Part shown: in pieces, positions 60,401-64,000 of the stretch | Position numbering within the stretch: position 1 is the stretch's first letter | Layout: each line of letters begins with the position of its first letter | Assembly: GCF_965638725.1 (NCBI RefSeq) | Contig: NC_134961.1 | Location: forward strand, 6,912,641-6,976,640 | DNA: 64,000 bases | From: Aptenodytes patagonicus | Lineage: Eukaryota > Chordata > Aves > Sphenisciformes > Spheniscidae | Direction: 5' to 3' | Translations under genes and position numbers: made by a program | Notes under the pieces: model-generated | Databases searched by the model: none | What the model was told of the DNA's origin: nothing | What the model saw: only the letters and a program-made list of their open reading frames with translations

Positions 60401-63400
60401 GGACAGATACAAAGCACACTCATCCAACAGGTAAAAAACAGGCTAGAAATGACAAAGCACAACTGTTTGAGAGTGTTAGAAAGGCAAAGAACAGTATTAC
60501 GAGAGAGAGATACCATGGCCCAAAGCAGCAGAGTCCAGCAGACTCATTTTGCCAGCTTAGTAGTACACAATGTAAAATGGCTGTTACAAGTTTGGTTTTT
60601 TTATGAACTCATAATTTGGAAACATTTCTAATTACATTCTCCTTTGTATGTGGGTTTTAAAGTAACAAAAAACTTGGCAGTTATTTTTAAACAGAGTCCC
60701 AACTTGTGCACAGACCTCTCTAAACCTGAAAGCTGACAGCAGGAGCCCCCGTTGACCTGATTATTTCATAATAACCTGCATTCTTACCAGCTTTGCACAT
60801 CATTGAAGCCAGTAATTTAGACACAATGGAGCCCCTTTTCCTCATCTTGCACTGTTTGCTGTAGGGGAAGTAAGGAATCACTCCAATAATGCTTTTGGCA
60901 CAGGAGGTTTTACAAGCGTACACCATGATCAGGAGTTCCATGATCGTAGTATTCACATCCCTGGAACGAGAAGCATCTAGTTCTGTATCTCGTGCATAAA
61001 AATCCTGTAATCAACACAGTATCTATACCCACTCCAGGGATTTCACTCCAGGGTAGTAGAGAGTATGGTGACTGAGCAATCTTCACTAAGAATCCAGCTG
61101 TGCACCTCAGGATGGCAAGTGCCCTGGACCCAGCATTTTAATTCTTACTAGAATTACACTTCATGAAATAATGAAATATCTCACTTGGCTTTTTTGGGCA
61201 ATTCAGCAGTTTTTGTTATACCATTTTCAGGCTTTTAGCAATACAGCATGTTGCTGTTAACAAAGCAGTCCATAATTTATCCCCAACATCTATTTCTATT
61301 ATGCACAAAACAAAATTTATTTTTTTATATAGATAAGCTTTTTTTTTTTAAAAAAAAAAAGTTTCAGACTTTACAACATATTCCTCTACTGTTCAAGCCA
61401 ACAGCAGGCTAAATATTTAACAATTACCATCTATTTTCTGCCCTAAATGAAAATATTGAGGAGGGTACCTTTTTAGATGAGAACTGGTCATCAACTAAGA
61501 GACCTACTATTTCTGTTGCCATTAGAAATTAAAAAAAAAAAAAAGTCTTAGCATAAAAAAAAAAGTTTTTTCTGAATCACGGGACACATTGCCTAGGAAA
61601 TGATCCTCCTACATTTGGAACTTTTTAACGGTGCTGGAGACAGGGTAGCTGAAAAGGGAAAAATTTAAAGAGAATGACATAAGCAAAAGAATGCACTTGG
61701 CAAAAGAATGCAGAGACCCAGGGGAAAGTTTCATTGACATGTTCACTGAAAATGAAAATAAGAAGGTTAGCTTATACTGAAGTCTTCTTTGTGCACATAT
61801 CAAAAAAACAAAACAAACCACCAAACAACCCAAAAAACCCACAAAGAGAAGCCTCTATCTAGTTAATCTAAGCTTATTATACCGTATCATATACATAAAA
61901 TGCAAAGAAAAATTAAAACAGAAGCATTCTTATGGACAGCCCATGTCAAAATGCTAGCACAGTGTCTTTAAACAGTTACTCACTTTGAGACTGTTTGGAT
62001 GATAAATACATCCTTTCCTCTCACAGACTCCTGAATCTGCACTCTTGTTTCTGCCAAGAAGAGAAATATGTAATAATTGCAATAGCAAAATTCAACAGTC
62101 TAAGAAAAGGGGAGCCAATACATACACGTCATAGTTAGGTAAGTTTCCAGTTTTGACAATTAAATGCTCACCTCTGTTTGGCTCTTGATAAACCTGAACC
62201 TTCCCCATCTCAACTCCTAAGCGCCTGCAGGAGCAGAAAAAATGGAAGTCAATATGGGAAAATGAAGGGCACAACAAATGCAAAGCCCATACAATGCAAT
62301 ACTTACTGAAAAGGCTATATTTTACAGGAGAAAACCAAGAAAAAAAACCCCAAACCATAAAACCAGTAATTATAGTGGAAATCTCTTAACAAAGCATCTA
62401 AATTTCCAGACGCTGCACTGCAGCCTAAGCTGAACTCATTTTCAAGCCAAGCTCAGAAGAACGAGCAACGGAAAAAATGATGCTTGATTACTAAATTATG
62501 TAACAATTTCTAATTTTTAATATGCATTTCTATATACATTCTCTATATATTGCCATATATATGTGTATGCACATGGCAACATAAACATGCACAATGCTTA
62601 AAAGACCGCTTTTAAATCATTCTTCTCTATAGAAAAAATGTCAACGTAGAGTGAATAGAAAATACTAGCGAGCTCTGTTTGATGAATAATGGAAGACTAA
62701 TGTCTGCTATGTCTATTCCACTTCAGTATTAGCACAAGCCCCCATCACTAAAAAAAGGAGACAATCGAGTATGCTATGCACTCATGCCCAAGTCCTTGCA
62801 ATGCATAATTTCAGCTCCTTTGCACTCCCCTTTCTCCTCCTATCTATATCTAACTTTATGTACGTAAGCCTCAGGAAGAAACCCATCATGTACAATACTC
62901 CTGGTAATGTTACGCATCCTAATACTGCTATAGTAGCATGGCAAAAATTTCCTTAAGCCATAAAAGTTCTGCTGAACCTATTCATGCATTTAAAGCTGAA
63001 CAAATGCCCCCATCTAAAATACACAGTGAGCAGGATGGATGCAGCTTTGCCATCTAAGAAAACTGCTACAAGGAGAACGAGAAAATGATAAAAACTTCTG
63101 CCGTGATTTTTTAACGCTATCCAAACAATTTTCCCCCATGTTCTCTACAACATACTGCAGCCAATCACAACCTGCCACCGAACAATTTAAACACAAGTTA
63201 TTTTATTTGTTATTGATCTGTTGAAATACGCTATGCAATACAGTACACTAGATGTTCTTGCAAACCATGGCAGTTTTCCTGTGTAACTTTCCTTAAACAG
63301 AGAAATCAGTCTTCAGTAAAATAAGTCCCATCATAATAACACCAAGATTCTAAGCTGCCCTGCAGGATTTTACTTACTCAGCAATCCTCTTTGATAGTTC

Positions 63401-63496
63401 CATACATGACGAATTGGAATTAGCTGAAAACAGCACCAGTCCACCCTTGGTTATATTCATGATGGCTCCAATTTCAGTTGATGGCACACAAAACAT
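51336..63496 (-). CDS. PRPSAP2: PRPSAP2 (PAP41), PRPP synthetase-associated protein 2, 10 coding exons
   Basis: Read on the - strand: 63378-63496, 62172-62224, 61984-62050, 60788-60960, 59697-59812, 56120-56175, 53580-53728, 52762-52832, 51895-52041, 51336-51494. The total is 369 residues, the same length as human. It has two tandem phosphoribosyltransferase-type domains like PRPP synthetase, but it is a non-catalytic partner. The ribose-phosphate loop, VDDxxxTCGT in PRPS1, is here [11 protein letters not shown] (268-278), and a segment of about 30 residues (roughly 220-252, [11 protein letters not shown]...LIPKEKPP) is inserted where the catalytic flexible loop lies. Known role: regulatory subunit in the cytosolic PRPP synthetase complex, influencing nucleotide synthesis. 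Upstream of the ATG an in-frame TAG (63523-63521) and a probable splice acceptor at about 63529 show that a 5' non-coding exon lies outside the window. Confidence 0.96.
51895..52041 (-). CDS. PRPSAP2: PRPSAP2 coding exon 9
   Basis: Residues 269-317, [20 protein letters not shown] to EESAIDE, phase 0 at both ends. It carries the altered PRPP-loop ([10 protein letters not shown]) and the [12 protein letters not shown] segment. Confidence 0.96.
52762..52832 (-). CDS. PRPSAP2: PRPSAP2 coding exon 8
   Basis: Completes Met245 and encodes 246-268 ([20 protein letters not shown] and IIV), phase 0 at the end. Acceptor TTAATAAG has a weak polypyrimidine tract; donor GTAAGT. Confidence 0.93.
53580..53728 (-). 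CDS. PRPSAP2: PRPSAP2 coding exon 7
   Basis: Completes Arg195 and encodes 196-244 ([10 protein letters not shown] to HPSLEIP) plus one base of Met245. The second half, [18 protein letters not shown], is the insertion specific to PRPP synthetase-associated proteins. Donor GTAAGT. Confidence 0.95.
53729..56119 (-). other. PRPSAP2 intron 6
   Basis: AT-rich; no repeat family, exon or RNA gene recognised. Confidence 0.6.
56120..56175 (-). CDS. PRPSAP2: PRPSAP2 coding exon 6
   Basis: 56 nt: residues 177-194 ([18 protein letters not shown]) plus two bases of Arg195. Acceptor TACTACAG, donor GTGGGT. SPASAKR stands in place of the PRPS SPDAGGAKR. Confidence 0.94.
56176..59696 (-). other. PRPSAP2 intron 5
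   Basis: AT-rich, 3.5 kb, largest intron of the gene. Only short homopolymers (for example near 58900) are seen. Confidence 0.6.
59697..59812 (-). CDS. PRPSAP2: PRPSAP2 coding exon 5
   Basis: Completes Gly138 and encodes 139-176, [20 protein letters not shown] to YIQEE, phase 0 at the end. Contains the TMDLH-QIQGFF-IPVDNL block conserved between PRPS and its associated proteins. Confidence 0.96.
59813..61983 (-). other. PRPSAP2 introns 3 and 4 around exon 4
   Basis: AT-rich; a T-run/A-run tract lies at about 61339-61361. Nothing else recognised outside exon 4. Confidence 0.6.
60788..60960 (-). CDS. PRPSAP2: PRPSAP2 coding exon 4
   Basis: Completes Lys80 and encodes 81-137 ([10 protein letters not shown] to ASMMCKA) plus one base of Gly138. 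The [11 protein letters not shown] helix and [15 protein letters not shown] loop correspond to the ATP-site region of PRPS, with KQCKMRKRG replacing the PRPS KKDRAP-type sequence. Confidence 0.96.
61984..62050 (-). CDS. PRPSAP2: PRPSAP2 coding exon 3
   Basis: 67 nt: completes Glu58 and encodes 59-79 ([11 protein letters not shown] to IIQTVS) plus two bases of Lys80. It contains the RGKDVFIIQ strand shared with PRPP synthetases. Acceptor CTTGGCAG, donor GTGAGT. Confidence 0.95.
62172..62224 (-). CDS. PRPSAP2: PRPSAP2 coding exon 2
   Basis: Small 53-nt exon: completes Glu40 and encodes [17 protein letters not shown] (41-57) plus one base of Glu58. Acceptor CTCCTGCAG, donor GTGAGC. Confidence 0.95.
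62225..63377 (-). other. PRPSAP2 intron 1 (after first coding exon)
   Basis: AT-rich with a TA-rich stretch at about 62515-62575. Nothing else recognised. Confidence 0.6.
63378..63496 (-). CDS. PRPSAP2: PRPSAP2 first coding exon
   Basis: Residues 1-39 plus two bases of Glu40: [10 protein letters not shown] to LSKRIA. Donor GTAAGT. An in-frame TAG 27 nt upstream rules out an earlier start in this exon. M1 has a weak context (T at -3), whereas M13, in AIMNITKGG, has A at -3 (see findings). Confidence 0.94.
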
Positions 63497-64000
63497 CAAA
63501 CCTAAGTTGTTTTGCCGCTTCTAAAAGACTGCAAGATATCAAAGGTCTGTTAAAGCCACAATGTTAAAAACAAAAAAGAAACAAATTTTCTCTGTTGAGA
63601 AAGTGAAGTGTTTCCCATAAGCCTGTATTTCCCAGCATCCTTAATATTTGTTATCACCACTTTAATAGTACCAGGAATATATCCTTACAGAACGTTGTGA
63701 CCCACAAGCCATGCTGTTTAGTGACCTAGCTCAGCATACCTAACGATATGGCACGAAGAAGGAGACTTCAGCCTGCCTTGCCTTCCTTCTCCTGCCCCCA
63801 AGCTTTATGCACCCTCCAGAAGAATGCTTCCCTGGAGGCCTCCAAAGATCCCCCCAGACAACCTCCTAACTTCAACAGGTTTTTTCTTGTTTTTTTTTTC
63901 TTTTTTAAAATGTTTTCCTCAGGCTATCATCTAGTAACACAGATTCTCTTTTCCATCAGCTTGTCGAGTTCATGCTCCAGAACTGAGCAACGTTTACTGA
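63497..64000 (-). other. PRPSAP2: PRPSAP2 5' UTR tail and upstream intron
   Basis: 63497-63528 is the probable 5' UTR part of the first coding exon (acceptor TTGCAG at about 63529). The rest looks like intron with a pyrimidine-rich patch near 63880-63910. The promoter is not in the window. Confidence 0.55.

Noticed and set aside
51336-63496. Catalytic PRPP synthetase (PRPS1/2)
   Set aside because: PRPP loop altered, insertion present, and length and sequence match PRPSAP2.

Overview
The window is ordinary vertebrate nuclear DNA, almost certainly from a bird. The evidence is three truncated copies of the CR1 LINE (the typical avian retroposon) near 14.1, 26.4 and 40.9 kb, compact GC-rich introns, and exon sequences that differ only modestly from mammalian orthologues. 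Four protein-coding genes are resolved exon by exon. In order they are GRAP (+ strand, first coding exon lies before the window), SLC5A10 (- strand), FAM83G (+ strand, nested in SLC5A10) and PRPSAP2 (- strand). The same set, order and relative orientations are found in human 17p11.2, so this is a conserved synteny block.

Layout. 1-6.4 kb: GRAP exons 2-5, encoding the end of the N-terminal SH3, the SH2 and the C-terminal SH3, then a 3' UTR with an AATAAA at 6434. 6.5-48.4 kb: SLC5A10, 15 coding exons read right to left, giving a 624-residue sodium/sugar symporter. 15.4-33.2 kb: FAM83G, 5 coding exons and 885 residues, on the opposite strand. Its first four coding exons sit in SLC5A10 intron 9. 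Its last intron contains SLC5A10 exon 9, and its stop codon is only 104 bp from SLC5A10 exon 8, so its 3' UTR probably runs antisense through that exon. 48.4-50.8 kb: intergenic. 50.8-63.5 kb: PRPSAP2, 10 coding exons and 369 residues. Its 5' end continues beyond the window as non-coding sequence. Every exon junction given here keeps frame and has GT/AG boundaries.

Functionally the genes are unrelated neighbours: a T-cell type SH2/SH3 adaptor, a renal-type Na+/mannose-fructose cotransporter, a CK1- and SMAD1-binding scaffold of the FAM83 family, and a non-catalytic subunit of the PRPP synthetase complex. What links them is geometry: GRAP and SLC5A10 converge tail to tail with probably overlapping 3' UTRs, and FAM83G is interleaved antisense with SLC5A10.

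Base composition changes sharply near 48.8 kb, from GC-rich (GRAP/SLC5A10/FAM83G) to AT-rich (PRPSAP2). The most unusual non-genic feature is a perfect 38-bp inverted repeat with a 4-nt loop at 12558-12637. I found no previously undescribed system, no tRNA or rRNA gene and no CRISPR array. The many long open frames in the GC-rich half are by-products of composition.
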